A stretch of 64,000 nt of DNA from an uncultured Pseudodesulfovibrio sp. (GTDB lineage: Bacteria; Desulfobacterota; Desulfovibrionia; Desulfovibrionales; Desulfovibrionaceae): NCBI RefSeq assembly GCF_963664965.1, contig NZ_OY761823.1, forward strand, positions 320,001 to 384,000, read 5' to 3'. Shown here one piece after another: positions 52,051 through 61,857 of the stretch. The number at the start of each line of letters is the position of its first letter. Position 1 is the first letter of the stretch. The notes under the pieces were generated by a model. The model made no database searches and was not told the origin of the DNA. It was given only the letters and a program-made list of their open reading frames with translations. A program made the position numbers and the translations under genes.

Positions 52051-53271
52051 ATGTCCCTTTCGCGGCGCGACTTTCTCAAGGCATTCGGCATCATGGCCGC
52101 ATTCCCGTCACTGGCGGGCGGCTCGCCCCTGCCGGATGGACAGTCACGATACGCAGTCGCCGGAACCGTCATTACGGGTGACGGAACGCCTGCCCTGCAC
52201 GGCCATGCCGTCGTGGTGAACCGCGGCCTCGTCGAGGCTGTCATCCCTCTGGCGCAAATCCATGACCTCCACGCCATCGCACCGCCGAACGCGACCATTC
52301 TGCCGGGTATCATCAACTGCCATGTCCACCGAATCCACTCGGCACGGGAACGGCGGGAGCGGTATCTCGAACACGGCGTCACCGCGATCGGCGACGCGGC
52401 CTCCCCGCTGCGCGCACTCCCGCAACTCACGGACAACCCTCCCGGCGCAACGGCCACGGCAGCCTGTTCCGGGCCGATGCTCTGTCCACCGGGAGGCTAT
52501 CCGCTCCCGGTACATGACCCGGAGCACGGCATGATCGTCCGCTCCCCGGCCCACGGACGGGAAAGGGTGAAACAACTGGCGGATGCCGGAGCGGGCATGG
52601 TCAAGCTCGCCTTTGAACCCGGCCCGTATCCCACGCCATGGCCCCTGCTCGACCTGCCCACGGCCTCGGCCATCTGCGATGAGACACGCAGACACGGCAT
52701 GACCGTCCGCTGCCATGTGGAGGATTTCGGCGGTCTGGAAACAGCGCTCGATGCGGGCGTCACTGTCATCGACCACGTCCCGCACCGATGGATCAAAGAC
52801 GGAAAACCGCAGCCCATCCTCACAGGGGCTGAAAGGGAACTGATTCCGGCATACAGAAAACAGCTTGAGCGCATGACACGCGAGCAGGTAATACTTGTCC
52901 CGACGCTCGACGTGCTGTCGCGTTCGCTGTGGAACGGGCCGGAACTTTCCGAGCCTGTGGCAGCCTTCGCCCGCATGGGCGGCACCATGGCGGTGGGCAA
53001 CGACCACCCGTACAGGCGCACGGACGCGGGCATGCCGATTCGGGAAATGCACCTGCTGTGCAAGGCGGGATTGAAAACGAGAGACATCCTGCGGGCAGGC
53101 ACATCCGCAAGCGCCCGGGCCTGCGGATTCACGAACAGAGGTGAACTGAAGCAGGGAATGGCAGCAGACATGCTGGTCGTACAGGCCGATCCCCTGACCG
53201 ACCTTGACGCGCTGGGCCGCCCCATTCACGTCATCAAGGACGGGGTGTTCATCACCCGAACGAATCAGTAA
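52051..53271 (+). CDS. Tat-exported amidohydrolase-family protein
   Basis: 406 residues. A twin-arginine signal (SLSRRDFLKAFGIMAAFPSL) sends the folded enzyme out. The amidohydrolase barrel shows ATILPGIINCHVHRIHS (HxH metal site), VRCHVEDFGG, GVTVIDHVPHRWIKDG and ends with GELKQGMAADMLVVQADPLT. The Asp in VGNDHPYRR could be the last metal ligand. The metal sites are fairly complete, so activity on a cyclic amide or similar bond is likely; substrate unknown. Its end overlaps the opposite histidine kinase gene by 7 bp. Confidence 0.86.
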   Translation: MSLSRRDFLKAFGIMAAFPSLAGGSPLPDGQSRYAVAGTVITGDGTPALHGHAVVVNRGLVEAVIPLAQIHDLHAIAPPNATILPGIINCHVHRIHSARERRERYLEHGVTAIGDAASPLRALPQLTDNPPGATATAACSGPMLCPPGGYPLPVHDPEHGMIVRSPAHGRERVKQLADAGAGMVKLAFEPGPYPTPWPLLDLPTASAICDETRRHGMTVRCHVEDFGGLETALDAGVTVIDHVPHRWIKDGKPQPILTGAERELIPAYRKQLERMTREQVILVPTLDVLSRSLWNGPELSEPVAAFARMGGTMAVGNDHPYRRTDAGMPIREMHLLCKAGLKTRDILRAGTSASARACGFTNRGELKQGMAADMLVVQADPLTDLDALGRPIHVIKDGVFITRTNQ

Positions 53272-55199
53272 CCGTCATCCCCGCTGCAAACGACTCCCGC
53301 AGGGAATAAAGCCATCACCTCGGTGCCGGACTCCTCGGAGCTTCGCATGTCCAGCGTTCCGCCCTGCGTCTCGGCGATCAGCCGTGCGGAATAGGTGCCA
53401 AGCCCGGTGCCGAATCGCTTGCCGGACGTGGAATACTTCTCGAAGAACGTCTCCCGCACATCCTCCGGGACCACTGCCGGATTATGCACGGAAACGGAGG
53501 TCCGGCTTCCGGTCCGGCAATCCACGGTGATGACGTCGCCCGGTCCGGACGCTTCCATCGCATTCTTGATGATGTTGGACATCATGGAATGGAGCAGCAA
53601 TTCCTCTCCGCGCACGAGCAGGCAGTCACCATCGACCGCAATACGACCATCCACCAGCACCACGGCAGACACCCTGAGCGCCCGGATCGTCTTTTTCAGG
53701 TCGTGCAGCACATTCTGGATAATACGCAGAATGTTCAGGTCTTCGGGGGCCAATTCGTAAGTCCCCTCTTCCATCTTGAATATATCCAGGGAAAGATTGA
53801 CCATCTTGAGCAGACGATGACCGGACTGCTCCAGTTCTCCCAATAACTGGGCCTGATCTTCAGTGATGTTCTCCGCTTTTCGCAGCGTTCTCGGCACCCA
53901 GATAAACGACATGATGGGTGACTTCAGGTCATGACGCACGATACGTTCAACATCCCGCTCCAGTCGCTCAAGGCGCTTGCGTTCAGTGATGTCGTCCTTG
54001 ATGACCACAAACCCCAGCAGCCGATCATGACTGTCCCGAACCGAGGAGATGGACTGGCTTTCCCACAGAATTTCACCGCGTCTGGTCTGATTGCGAACCT
54101 CGCCATGCCAGTCGCTGCCCTCGGCGACCTCCTTCCAGACAGGATCATAAAACGCAACGTCACCGTCAGCGAGCATGAAGCCGAGCCGCTGCCCGATGAT
54201 GTCTTCCTCGCAATAACCGGAAACGGAACAGAAATACGGATTGACCGAAATGACACGCCCCTCCGTGTCGGTCATGGCGATGGACACCGGACTCTGTTCC
54301 ACGGCATGGGTCAGACGACGCAGGCTGGTTTCGGCTTCCTGCAAGTCCGTGCAATCAAGTGAAATGCCGCAAGTGCCCAGCACCTGCCCTTCGGCGTTGA
54401 ACAAGGGGAATTTGGTGGTGGACCAGTACTCAATGCGGTCACCGACAGGGATTTCCACTTCTTCATAGATGGATTCACTGGTTTCAAGAACCCGCTGATC
54501 GTTTCGACGGAAAATTTCGGCCACTTCATTGTTAAACAGTCCGAAATCCGTCTTGCCGAGCACCTCCTGCAAAGGACGGCCCGCAGAATCCATGAAGCGC
54601 GGATTGACGAACAGGTAACGCCCGTCCACATCCTTGGCGAAGATGGACGCCGTTGAATTATCCATGATGGAATTGATGAACTGGTTCTTTTCGCGCAGGG
54701 CCTGCACGGTCTCCTTGAGTTCCGTAATGTCCCGGTTGCTGACCCGGCGTCCGTCAAGTTCCCCGTTGCTGTCAAATACGGGCTGCGAGACATGTCCGAG
54801 CCAGCGAATGTCCCCCTCACGGGTGACGATGCGAAAATCGAAAGAAAGCGGGTCCGGAGAACGCAGGCTGCTGTGAATCTTCCCCTGCACCCATTCCCGG
54901 TCAATAGGATGAACGATTCTCTCGAACAACAGCGCAGGCTCACGCCGCAGGGCGTCCGGCCCATACCCGGTGACCCGCTCAACCGAAGGTGAAACGTAAC
55001 GGATCTCGCGATCAGGACCTATCCACAAATCCCAGTCATGGGTGAAATCAGCCATGGTGCGATACCGCTGCACACGCTCAAGCTGCTCCTGTTCAGTCAG
55101 GCAGCGCTCTTCCAGTTGACGAATGCGATCCCGCGCCTCGGCCAGCTTCCGCTCAAGCTTCCGTACGTATTTCGAATCATTCTTTTCAATGTCAGCCAA
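53265..55199 (-). CDS. PAS-PAS-PAS sensor histidine kinase
   Basis: 644 residues, no membrane segment. An N-terminal coiled coil (15-45), PAS 1 (45-165, DLWIGPDREIRYVSPSVERV), PAS 2 (175-295, IMDNSTASIFAKDVDGRYLF), PAS 3 (300-420, SPVSIAMTDTEGRVISVNPY), HisKA with the phosphoacceptor in VERIVRHDLKSPIMSF (~435) and an ATPase domain (MMSNIIKNAMEASGPGD). The usual DxGxG box is replaced (VSVHNPAVVPEDVRETFFEK), while FGTGLGTYSAR is kept, as in some HWE/ATPase variants. Cytoplasmic sensing is implied. No response regulator is adjacent. Confidence 0.88.
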   Translation of the reverse strand: MADIEKNDSKYVRKLERKLAEARDRIRQLEERCLTEQEQLERVQRYRTMADFTHDWDLWIGPDREIRYVSPSVERVTGYGPDALRREPALLFERIVHPIDREWVQGKIHSSLRSPDPLSFDFRIVTREGDIRWLGHVSQPVFDSNGELDGRRVSNRDITELKETVQALREKNQFINSIMDNSTASIFAKDVDGRYLFVNPRFMDSAGRPLQEVLGKTDFGLFNNEVAEIFRRNDQRVLETSESIYEEVEIPVGDRIEYWSTTKFPLFNAEGQVLGTCGISLDCTDLQEAETSLRRLTHAVEQSPVSIAMTDTEGRVISVNPYFCSVSGYCEEDIIGQRLGFMLADGDVAFYDPVWKEVAEGSDWHGEVRNQTRRGEILWESQSISSVRDSHDRLLGFVVIKDDITERKRLERLERDVERIVRHDLKSPIMSFIWVPRTLRKAENITEDQAQLLGELEQSGHRLLKMVNLSLDIFKMEEGTYELAPEDLNILRIIQNVLHDLKKTIRALRVSAVVLVDGRIAVDGDCLLVRGEELLLHSMMSNIIKNAMEASGPGDVITVDCRTGSRTSVSVHNPAVVPEDVRETFFEKYSTSGKRFGTGLGTYSARLIAETQGGTLDMRSSEESGTEVMALFPAGVVCSGDDGY

Positions 55200-55496
55200 T
55201 GACTCCCCTTTGAAAAAAAATTCTGATTATTGCGAAAATCGCAGAAAACAGCGCCTATGACAACCCTGTATGTCTTTTTTAGTACTCCCCGCACACAAAA
55301 AGACCGCAATCACGGGCCTCTTCCCATGGGACCAAACCTGCATACCCGTGAGCAAAATTTTGCCCGTTCAAAATCCAAACGGCTTGCCTTCACCCAAAAA
55401 CACAATAATTCCAGCACGGTTTTTCAGGCACGCAGGTTGCTTAACAGGGAACAACGACCACACGGACCGGAACCCCGGCCACAAAGGAGGACTCTC

Positions 55497-55940
55497 ATGA
55501 AAAACCTGCTCGCCCTGATTCTGATGATATCCATGCTCGCGGCCTGCCAGACCACCCAAGCCCGAAATTCTGCCGCCATCGGCACGCTTGCCGGGGCCAC
55601 ACTCGGCGCGCTGACCTTCAAGAACAAGATTTCCGGCGCAGCCATCGGCGCGGGTGCCGGTATGCTCGTGGGATACATCGTGGGCAACGAAATGGACAAA
55701 TATGACAGGACACAGGTGTCCAGCGCCTTGGAAAACGCGCCTTCCGGCCAGACGGTCGCATGGCGCAACCCCGACACCCACACCCGCTACGAAGCGACAC
55801 CGAGACCGGCCAGACGTCACAGCGACGGGCGCATCGAACGCGACGTGACCCTCCGTGCACGCATGCCAAACGGCGAAATGGAAACCGTGTACGCCAAGGC
55901 GTATCGCCAGCCGGACGGCACCTGGCAACTCGTCCAGTAG
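55497..55940 (+). CDS. Glycine-zipper outer-membrane lipoprotein (17-kDa antigen-like)
   Basis: 147 residues. Lipobox ISMLAACQTT (Cys 17), then a glycine zipper AAIGTLAGATLGALTF and AAIGAGAGMLVGYIVGNEMD, characteristic of outer-membrane surface-antigen family lipoproteins. The C-terminal half has a short beta-barrel-like part (SSALENAPSGQTVAWRNPDT, YAKAYRQPDGTWQL). A perfect AAAGGAGG ribosome-binding site lies 7 bp before the ATG; longer reading upstream is spurious. A terminator follows. Confidence 0.87.
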   Translation: MKNLLALILMISMLAACQTTQARNSAAIGTLAGATLGALTFKNKISGAAIGAGAGMLVGYIVGNEMDKYDRTQVSSALENAPSGQTVAWRNPDTHTRYEATPRPARRHSDGRIERDVTLRARMPNGEMETVYAKAYRQPDGTWQLVQ

Positions 55941-56011
55941 ACCGCCCTGCTTCATACAGCCGCCTGTCCGGCGGTTCTCATAATACCGCCCCCCCCGTTT
56001 CCCGGGCAAAA

Positions 56012-56068
56012 GCAAAAAAAGATCAAGGCCGACACGCACTTTCCGTGTGCAAGGCCTTGGTCTTTTTT
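56012..56068 (+). terminator. Rho-independent terminator, possibly bidirectional
   Basis: GATCAAGGCC...CACG with CGTG...GGCCTTGGTC stem, A-run on the left and TTTTTT on the right. Confidence 0.85.
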
Positions 56069-56150
56069 GCAGCAGCGTCAGGGCGGACTCACTGCCAAAA
56101 AACTGTCCCTCCGCTTTTTTGACCACCATTTCTTTGCTTAAAGAAGTTTA

Positions 56151-56178
56151 TTGACATTTCTTTTATTCAATTGATAAA
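56151..56178 (+). promoter_or_regulatory. Likely sigma-70 promoter of the lrp-type gene
   Basis: A perfect TTGACA, 16-bp AT-rich spacer and GATAAA (or ATAAAA at 17), in an AT-rich stretch 51 bp before the start. Confidence 0.55.
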
Positions 56179-56229
56179 AAAACAATGTCTATTTTTCGCT
56201 TTTGCCAACCACCAACAAGAAGAAAGCAG

Positions 56230-56715
56230 ATGTCGTCAAACGTTCTCGATCACAGCGACAGGAAACTCATCGCCGCCCTGAGCAAGGACGGCCAGCTTTC
56301 CCCCGGCAGAATCGCCGAAGACATGGGCGTCACCGCCCCCACCGTCCGCTCACGCATGAAAAACCTCATCAGGACCGGCGTGCTCAAGGTCGCGGGACTC
56401 ATCAACCCCATGACCACACGCGGCCTGACCATCGCGCTGGTCGGCATCACCATTCACAGCCACGAACAGCTCGACAAGAAGCTCGAACAGATCGGCTCCC
56501 TGCCGCGCGTCAACTGGTGCGCCGTGGTCACGGGCCGATACGACATCATCGTGGAGATCGTCTGCTCGGACAGCACGGCCGACCTCTACGACTTCCTGAA
56601 CAAGGACCTCTCCGGAGTGGGGGGCATCAATTCCAGTGAATCATTCGTTGTCATGAAATCCCGGCGCAAGTGGCTGTTCCTGCCCGATGCCGTGGTTGAA
56701 GAGTTTCAAGGATAA
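56230..56715 (+). CDS. Lrp/AsnC-family regulator, probable activator of ald
   Basis: 161 residues. N-terminal winged HTH (LDHSDRKLIAALSKDGQLSP, RIAEDMGVTAPTVRSRMKNL) and the C-terminal RAM/AsnC ligand domain (TIALVGITIHSHEQLDKKLE, VTGRYDIIVEIVC). It is 47 bp upstream of alanine dehydrogenase on the same strand and a natural regulator of it, as AldR-type Lrp proteins respond to alanine. The start at 56230 has AGAAAGCAG-like weak site but fits the domain boundary. Confidence 0.9.
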   Translation: MSSNVLDHSDRKLIAALSKDGQLSPGRIAEDMGVTAPTVRSRMKNLIRTGVLKVAGLINPMTTRGLTIALVGITIHSHEQLDKKLEQIGSLPRVNWCAVVTGRYDIIVEIVCSDSTADLYDFLNKDLSGVGGINSSESFVVMKSRRKWLFLPDAVVEEFQG

Positions 56716-56762
56716 CCCCGTCGCATAGCGATTGTAATCATTTCACAAAGGAGAGAGAGAAC

Positions 56763-57866
56763 ATGATTATCGGTATTCCCAAGGAAATTAAAACGCTGGA
56801 AAACCGCGTTTCCATGACCCCCGGCGCAGTCGAGTCCCTCGTCCGCCGAGGCAACGAAGTCCTCGTCGAGGACGGTGCCGGTCTCGGCAGCGGCCTGACC
56901 AATGAAGAGTACGTCGCAGCCGGAGCCAAGATCGTCTCCGCCGCCGAAGCATGGGGCGCGGAAATGGTCATCAAGGTCAAGGAACCGCTGGAATCAGAAT
57001 TCAAGTACCTGCGTAAGGATCTCATCCTGTTCACCTACCTGCACCTCGCGGCAGCCGAATCCCTGACCCATGCCCTGCTCGAAGCCGGTACCATCGGCAT
57101 CGCCTATGAAACCGTGGAATCCCCGGACCACACCCTGCCCCTGCTCACCCCCATGTCCGAAGTGGCAGGCCGCATGGCAACGCAGGTCGGCGCACACTAT
57201 CTCGAAAAGACGCAGGGCGGTCGCGGCATCCTGCTGGGCGGCGTCCCCGGCGTCTCCCCGGCCGAAGTCATGGTCATCGGCGGCGGCGTGGTCGGCACCA
57301 ACGCGGCCCGCATCGCCATGGGCATGGGCGCACGCGTCACCATTCTCGACCTTTCCCATCAGCGCCTCCAGTATCTGGACGACGTGTTTCAGGGCCGCCT
57401 GACCACCATGATGTCCACCGAGCCGAACATCCGCGCCATGGCACAGAAGGCCGACCTCATCGTCGGTGCTGTCCTCGTGCCGGGTGCCAAGGCTCCCAAG
57501 CTCATCACCAAGGACATGCTTCCCCTCATGAAGGAAGGCTCGGTCATCGTCGACGTGGCAGTCGATCAGGGCGGCTGCGTCGAGACCATCAAGGCAACCA
57601 CCCACGACAAGCCGACCTACGTCATCGACGGCGTGGTCCACTACGGCGTGGCAAACATGCCCGGAGCGGTCCCCCGCACCTCCACTTTCGCCCTCGTCAA
57701 CCAGACCGCACCGTATGCCCTGCGTCTGGCGGCACAGGGCATCGACGCCCTCAGGAATGATCCGGGACTGGCTCTCGGCCTCAACACCTACGAAGGCAAG
57801 CTCACCTGCCCCGCAGTCGGCGAAGCCCTCGGCATCGACTCCGTGACCCCGGACGACGTGCTGTAA
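56763..57866 (+). CDS. ald: Alanine dehydrogenase
   Basis: 367 residues. NAD-dependent oxidative deamination of L-alanine to pyruvate and ammonia. Opens [20 protein letters not shown], has the active Lys of the VIKVKEPL block (~75), the Rossmann motif [19 protein letters not shown] (~176) and [20 protein letters not shown]. The C-terminus is of normal length. AGGAGAGAGAG lies before the ATG. Downstream of the Lrp-type gene; followed by a terminator. Confidence 0.97.
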   Translation: MIIGIPKEIKTLENRVSMTPGAVESLVRRGNEVLVEDGAGLGSGLTNEEYVAAGAKIVSAAEAWGAEMVIKVKEPLESEFKYLRKDLILFTYLHLAAAESLTHALLEAGTIGIAYETVESPDHTLPLLTPMSEVAGRMATQVGAHYLEKTQGGRGILLGGVPGVSPAEVMVIGGGVVGTNAARIAMGMGARVTILDLSHQRLQYLDDVFQGRLTTMMSTEPNIRAMAQKADLIVGAVLVPGAKAPKLITKDMLPLMKEGSVIVDVAVDQGGCVETIKATTHDKPTYVIDGVVHYGVANMPGAVPRTSTFALVNQTAPYALRLAAQGIDALRNDPGLALGLNTYEGKLTCPAVGEALGIDSVTPDDVL

Positions 57867-57888
57867 AAACTCGATAGACGACATAAAC

Positions 57889-57923
57889 AAGGCCCCTCGA
57901 AGTGCGACTTCGAGGGGCCTTTT
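57889..57923. terminator. Rho-independent terminator, bidirectional
   Basis: AAGGCCCCTCGAAGT-GCG-ACTTCGAGGGGCCTT between convergent ald and ftsX, T-run on the right. Confidence 0.92.
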
Positions 57924-57948
57924 ACATTTGTCTGTTTCGCCCTGCCGC

Positions 57949-58824
57949 TTATTTCACCGCCACCCAACTGCTCATGGTCGCGACGAACGTCACGGCACCG
58001 GCAAGCATGGCGAGCTGCGGAATCGGCAGGAAATGGACCTCGATAAGAAACGGCGGGAAATTGAGCGCCTGCGACGTAGCTGAATGCACAGCGGCGAGCA
58101 GGCCGATACCCGCGCCGGAACCGCACAGTCCCTGAATGAATCCGCCGGTCAGGAGCGGCCACCGGATGTAGGAAGGACTCGCGCCGACAAGCGAGAGGAT
58201 GTCCACCTCGTCAAGGCGCGTGAGCAGTGACAGCTTGATGGTGTTGTGGACCACAAGCGCCACGATCAGGGCCAGAAAACCGAGAATGGGCCAGATCACG
58301 ACACGGGAGACCGTACGCCAGCCCTGCGCGAGATCGGCCTGAAGCGGCGTGTAATGGACCTTGTCCACTCCGGGCAGGCTCTTTATCTGCGTGAGCAATT
58401 CGGCGGCCCACCCTTCACTTTGCGCGTCCGCGGGCACGGCAAAGGAGGCCAGCCCGGAATACGGCAGCGGATTGTTTTCCGCCAGCCATGAAAAATCGCC
58501 GGTCTCGCCCAGCGTGGTCGCCAGCTCGGTCAGCGCGCTCTCCGGCGTGAAGGTCTTGAAGTCGCGCAGGTACTCCATGGCCCTGACCGCGTCCCATTCC
58601 TTGACCACTTCCTCGGCAGGCAGGTCCGCCTTCCAATACACCTGAAATTCCACTTCGCCGCGGGATTTCATCAGTTCCAGATTGATATTGTGCAGCCCCA
58701 CGAGGATAAGCCCGGTCAACAGGGTGACCATGGCCACCGCCACCAACGTCAAAAGCTGGGCAAAGGGGTGCAGCGTAATATCTGCGACGCCGCGCAGGGT
58801 CAGCCGGAAGAATTGCCCGATCAC
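57949..58824 (-). CDS. ftsX: Cell division protein FtsX
   Basis: 291 residues from a GTG at 58824 that overlaps the ftsE stop by 4 bp (GTGA). Four membrane segments: one N-terminal (residues 20-42), three near the C-terminus, flanking a periplasmic domain of about 115 residues (LMKSRGEVEFQVYWKADLPA) and the cytoplasmic turn LLTRLDEVDILSLVGASPSY. It works with FtsE as an ABC-type complex that activates wall hydrolases at division. An upstream frame extension without similarity was rejected. Confidence 0.93.
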   Translation of the reverse strand: MIGQFFRLTLRGVADITLHPFAQLLTLVAVAMVTLLTGLILVGLHNINLELMKSRGEVEFQVYWKADLPAEEVVKEWDAVRAMEYLRDFKTFTPESALTELATTLGETGDFSWLAENNPLPYSGLASFAVPADAQSEGWAAELLTQIKSLPGVDKVHYTPLQADLAQGWRTVSRVVIWPILGFLALIVALVVHNTIKLSLLTRLDEVDILSLVGASPSYIRWPLLTGGFIQGLCGSGAGIGLLAAVHSATSQALNFPPFLIEVHFLPIPQLAMLAGAVTFVATMSSWVAVK

Positions 58825-59525
58825 AGCACTTCCTCCTCGCTTGGCACATCCGCATCGGCCACATCGCCGTCCCTGACGATACGCCCGTCCTGCAAATGGA
58901 TCACCCGCGCATTCGGCACGCATTCCAGCACTTCGCGGCTGTGCGTCGCCATGATGACGGACGTTCCGTACGTATGAAACTGCTTGAAAATTTCCATCAG
59001 ATGCATGGTCAGGTCAAAATCGAGATTACCTGTCGGCTCATCAGCCAGAATCAGTTCGGGATTCGCCACCATGGACCGCGCAATCGCCACCCGCTGCTGC
59101 TCTCCGCCGGAAAGCCGTTCGCACGTCGAGTAGCTCTTCGTCTCAAGTCCCATGGCCCGGATAATAGCCCGCACGCGGCGTTCCAGATGCGTTCTCGGCA
59201 TACCCCGGACCTCAAGGGCCATGGCCACGTTGTCAAACACCGTGCGCTTGGGCAGAATCTTGAAATCCTGAAACACGACCCCGACCTTGCGCCGCAGCTT
59301 CGGAATATGCCGCTTCTTGAGCGTGTTCAGTTGCAGTCCGGCCACCGTTGCCCGCCCCCGCGTCACCGGCAGCGCACCATACAGCAGCCGAAGCAGCGTG
59401 GTTTTGCCCGCGCCGGAATGCCCGGTCAGGAAAACGAATTCCCCCTTGCCCAGACTGAATGAGACATCCTTCAGCGCCCAGTACGCACCAAAATTATATG
59501 AAAGGCGGTCAACTTTTACCATCAT
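58821..59525 (-). CDS. ftsE: Cell division ATPase FtsE
   Basis: 234 residues. ABC ATPase: Walker [19 protein letters not shown] (~36), Q loop, signature [17 protein letters not shown], Walker [13 protein letters not shown] and the switch [10 protein letters not shown]. Length and the paired ftsX give high confidence. It starts 265 bp from the divergent cytochrome operon; that gap has no gene. Confidence 0.95.
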   Translation of the reverse strand: MMVKVDRLSYNFGAYWALKDVSFSLGKGEFVFLTGHSGAGKTTLLRLLYGALPVTRGRATVAGLQLNTLKKRHIPKLRRKVGVVFQDFKILPKRTVFDNVAMALEVRGMPRTHLERRVRAIIRAMGLETKSYSTCERLSGGEQQRVAIARSMVANPELILADEPTGNLDFDLTMHLMEIFKQFHTYGTSVIMATHSREVLECVPNARVIHLQDGRIVRDGDVADADVPSEEEVL

Positions 59526-59790
59526 GCCCAGTTCTGTAACCGCCCACGCTGATTTTGTACAGAGGAGGCAGTGGATTGAAAGCCGGCAACTTGAAATCCA
59601 GACTCAGGGAAAACCGCCCAAACCGGGAACAAATCTCTTTTTCGCCAGCAATCCCCTCCTCCATTCCCGACCTTTTCCACAAAAAGGAAAGCATACTACC
59701 TTTATCGGTTTTTATATGCTATGCGGATAGTAGTCTTCTCTTGCCGGGGGCTGACGTGCGGGGGAATCTATACTGAAAACGGGAGGAGGT

Positions 59791-60363
59791 ATGGAGCGAA
59801 AAACCAAGTCGATCCTGCTCATCATGTGTGGCATCGTGATCGCATTTCCGCTCTTCAGCATGACCTACTACACCATGGTCCGGACTTCGACGCCCGAATT
59901 CTGCGGCTCGTGCCATGAGATTCGTCCGGCTGTGATGGCCTGGAAAACTTCGACCCATGTCAACAACGCACAGGGATTCGTGGCCGACTGCATGGACTGC
60001 CACCTGCCTGCGCCTCATGACACATTTGATTTTTTCTATGCCAAATCAGCCCACGGCCTCAAGGACGTCGTCGCCCACTTCACCGGCGGAGACGAGACCT
60101 ATGACAGAACGGTCATGAAAGAGCGCATCTGGTCGACCATGAAAAACGACCAGTGCATGAAATGCCATCGCAATCTGTTGCAGATGCCTGCCAATCGGGG
60201 CGCCATGCTCGCACACCGCAAGGTGATGTATGCGGGAGGTGGAAACGAATACCGCTGCACGGACTGTCACCGTGACCTCGTGCACAACGACAGACAGTTC
60301 TACGAGTACAAGCAGTTCAACCCGCCATACCGGGCGAGCGGACTGCGCGATCTGGGAATCTAG
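59791..60363 (+). CDS. NapC/NirT-family tetraheme quinol dehydrogenase (NrfH/HaoC-type)
   Basis: 190 residues. A single N-terminal membrane helix (residues 6-28) and four CxxCH haem sites: CGSCHE, CMDCHL, CMKCHR and CTDCHR. The short tetraheme type takes electrons from menaquinol and passes them to a periplasmic reductase. GGAGGAGG lies upstream of the ATG. The Hao-like gene begins 12 bp downstream, so this is its membrane electron donor. Confidence 0.93.
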   Translation: MERKTKSILLIMCGIVIAFPLFSMTYYTMVRTSTPEFCGSCHEIRPAVMAWKTSTHVNNAQGFVADCMDCHLPAPHDTFDFFYAKSAHGLKDVVAHFTGGDETYDRTVMKERIWSTMKNDQCMKCHRNLLQMPANRGAMLAHRKVMYAGGGNEYRCTDCHRDLVHNDRQFYEYKQFNPPYRASGLRDLGI

Positions 60364-60374
60364 GAGGGTTCGGA

Positions 60375-61766
60375 ATGAAAAAATGCATGACCATACTGTT
60401 CGTTCTCGTCGCTTTCGCTCTTTCCGCGACAGTGGCGACCGCTCAGACGCCACAGAATTTCCCCAAGGTACGGGAACTCCGCATGGACCGCGCCACCCCG
60501 CCTCAGGGCGTGGCCTGCATCGAGTGCCACAAACAGGAAACACCCGGCATTTTCGCGGACTGGGCCATGAGCCGCCACGCATCCGCGGGCATCACATGCC
60601 TTGACTGTCATCAGGCCCAGCCCGACGACAAGGACATCGCGGTGGATCACGAAAAATATTACGCCATGGGAGACCTGCCCATGGGAGAAAAGCAGTACTT
60701 CGTCCCGGTGGCCGCCCCGGTCACGCCCAAGGACTGCTCCCGCTGCCATCCCGATGAAGCCAAGCAGTATGCCAAGAGCAAGCACGCCAACACCATCGAG
60801 ATAATGTGGAAGCTCGACCCATGGCTGAATCAGGGCATGAACTCCGACAACGAACGCAAGACCGGCTGTTTCTACTGTCACGGCACCGTGCTCAAGATGA
60901 AGGACGGAAAGATCGATCCGGCCACATGGCCCAACGTGGGCGTCGGCCGCCTCAATTTCGACGGTTCGCTCGGCAGCTGTACCAGTTGTCATACCCGTCA
61001 CCGTTTCTCCGTCATGGAAGCACGCAAGCCCGAAACATGCGGACAGTGCCATCTCGGCCCGGACCATCCGCAGATCGAAATCTACAACGAATCAAAACAC
61101 GGCGACATCTACCAAGCCTTCAAGCAGGAATACAACTTCGACTCCGCTCCCGGCGCATGGACTCCGGGTGTTGACTATCGCGCTCCCACATGCGCTTCCT
61201 GCCACATGTCCGGCTCCGGCAAGCAGCCCACCACCCATGACGTGACGGAACGCCTGTCATGGGAAACACAGGCACCGCTGACGGTCCGCCCGCAAGACTT
61301 CAAGCCGTTCCCATCGGGGACCGACTGGCAGGTCGAGCGCGGCAAGATGAAGGACATCTGCAAGCAGTGTCACGGCAATGCGTGGATCGACGACTTCTAT
61401 GTCGATCTCGACAAGGCCGTGGAAGAATACAACGAGGTCTACTTCAAGCCTGCCAAGAAGATGCTCGACGATCTGTATGCAAAGGGATTGCTGGACAAGT
61501 CCAAGTTCTTCGACGAACACTTGGAAGTCGAGTACTATGAACTCTGGCATCATGAAGGCCGCCGCGCCCGCATGGGCTCCGCCATGATGGCCCCGGACTA
61601 TGCATGGTGGCACGGTTTCTATGAATGCAAGCACCGCTACAACCAGTTCATGGAAGAAGCGCGCCATCTCATCGAGACCAACACCCCGGCATACAAGTAT
61701 CCCGACTTCCCGAACACGGGCGGCGATACGACCAGGCCGGTGGAGATCTTCGGCAAGAAGCAATAA
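60375..61766 (+). CDS. hao: Octaheme hydroxylamine oxidoreductase-like cytochrome (Hao family)
   Basis: 463 residues. Signal peptide (cleavage near VATAQ, residue 23). Eight CxxCH sites: CIECHK, CLDCHQ, CSRCHP, CFYCHG, CTSCHT, CGQCHL, CASCHM, CKQCHG. The hallmark GPDHPQIEIYNESKHGDI around the sixth haem is typical of Hao proteins. With a quinol dehydrogenase next door the physiological direction is probably reduction of nitrite or hydroxylamine, as proposed for the haoCA pairs of Epsilonproteobacteria. Whether the P460 cross-link Tyr exists cannot be decided by eye. Located in the periplasm. Confidence 0.85.
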   Translation: MKKCMTILFVLVAFALSATVATAQTPQNFPKVRELRMDRATPPQGVACIECHKQETPGIFADWAMSRHASAGITCLDCHQAQPDDKDIAVDHEKYYAMGDLPMGEKQYFVPVAAPVTPKDCSRCHPDEAKQYAKSKHANTIEIMWKLDPWLNQGMNSDNERKTGCFYCHGTVLKMKDGKIDPATWPNVGVGRLNFDGSLGSCTSCHTRHRFSVMEARKPETCGQCHLGPDHPQIEIYNESKHGDIYQAFKQEYNFDSAPGAWTPGVDYRAPTCASCHMSGSGKQPTTHDVTERLSWETQAPLTVRPQDFKPFPSGTDWQVERGKMKDICKQCHGNAWIDDFYVDLDKAVEEYNEVYFKPAKKMLDDLYAKGLLDKSKFFDEHLEVEYYELWHHEGRRARMGSAMMAPDYAWWHGFYECKHRYNQFMEEARHLIETNTPAYKYPDFPNTGGDTTRPVEIFGKKQ

Positions 61767-61786
61767 CGCAGCAAAAACAGAAAATG

Positions 61787-61820
61787 AAAAGAGGGGCGAG
61801 ATAACTCGCCCCTCTTTTTT
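61787..61820. terminator. Rho-independent terminator, bidirectional
   Basis: AAAAGAGGGGCGAG-ATAA-CTCGCCCCTCTTTT between convergent hao and tyrS. Confidence 0.92.
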
Positions 61821-61857
61821 ATGTCGAAAGTCCGTACGGACTGCGTAAACCGGGAAA

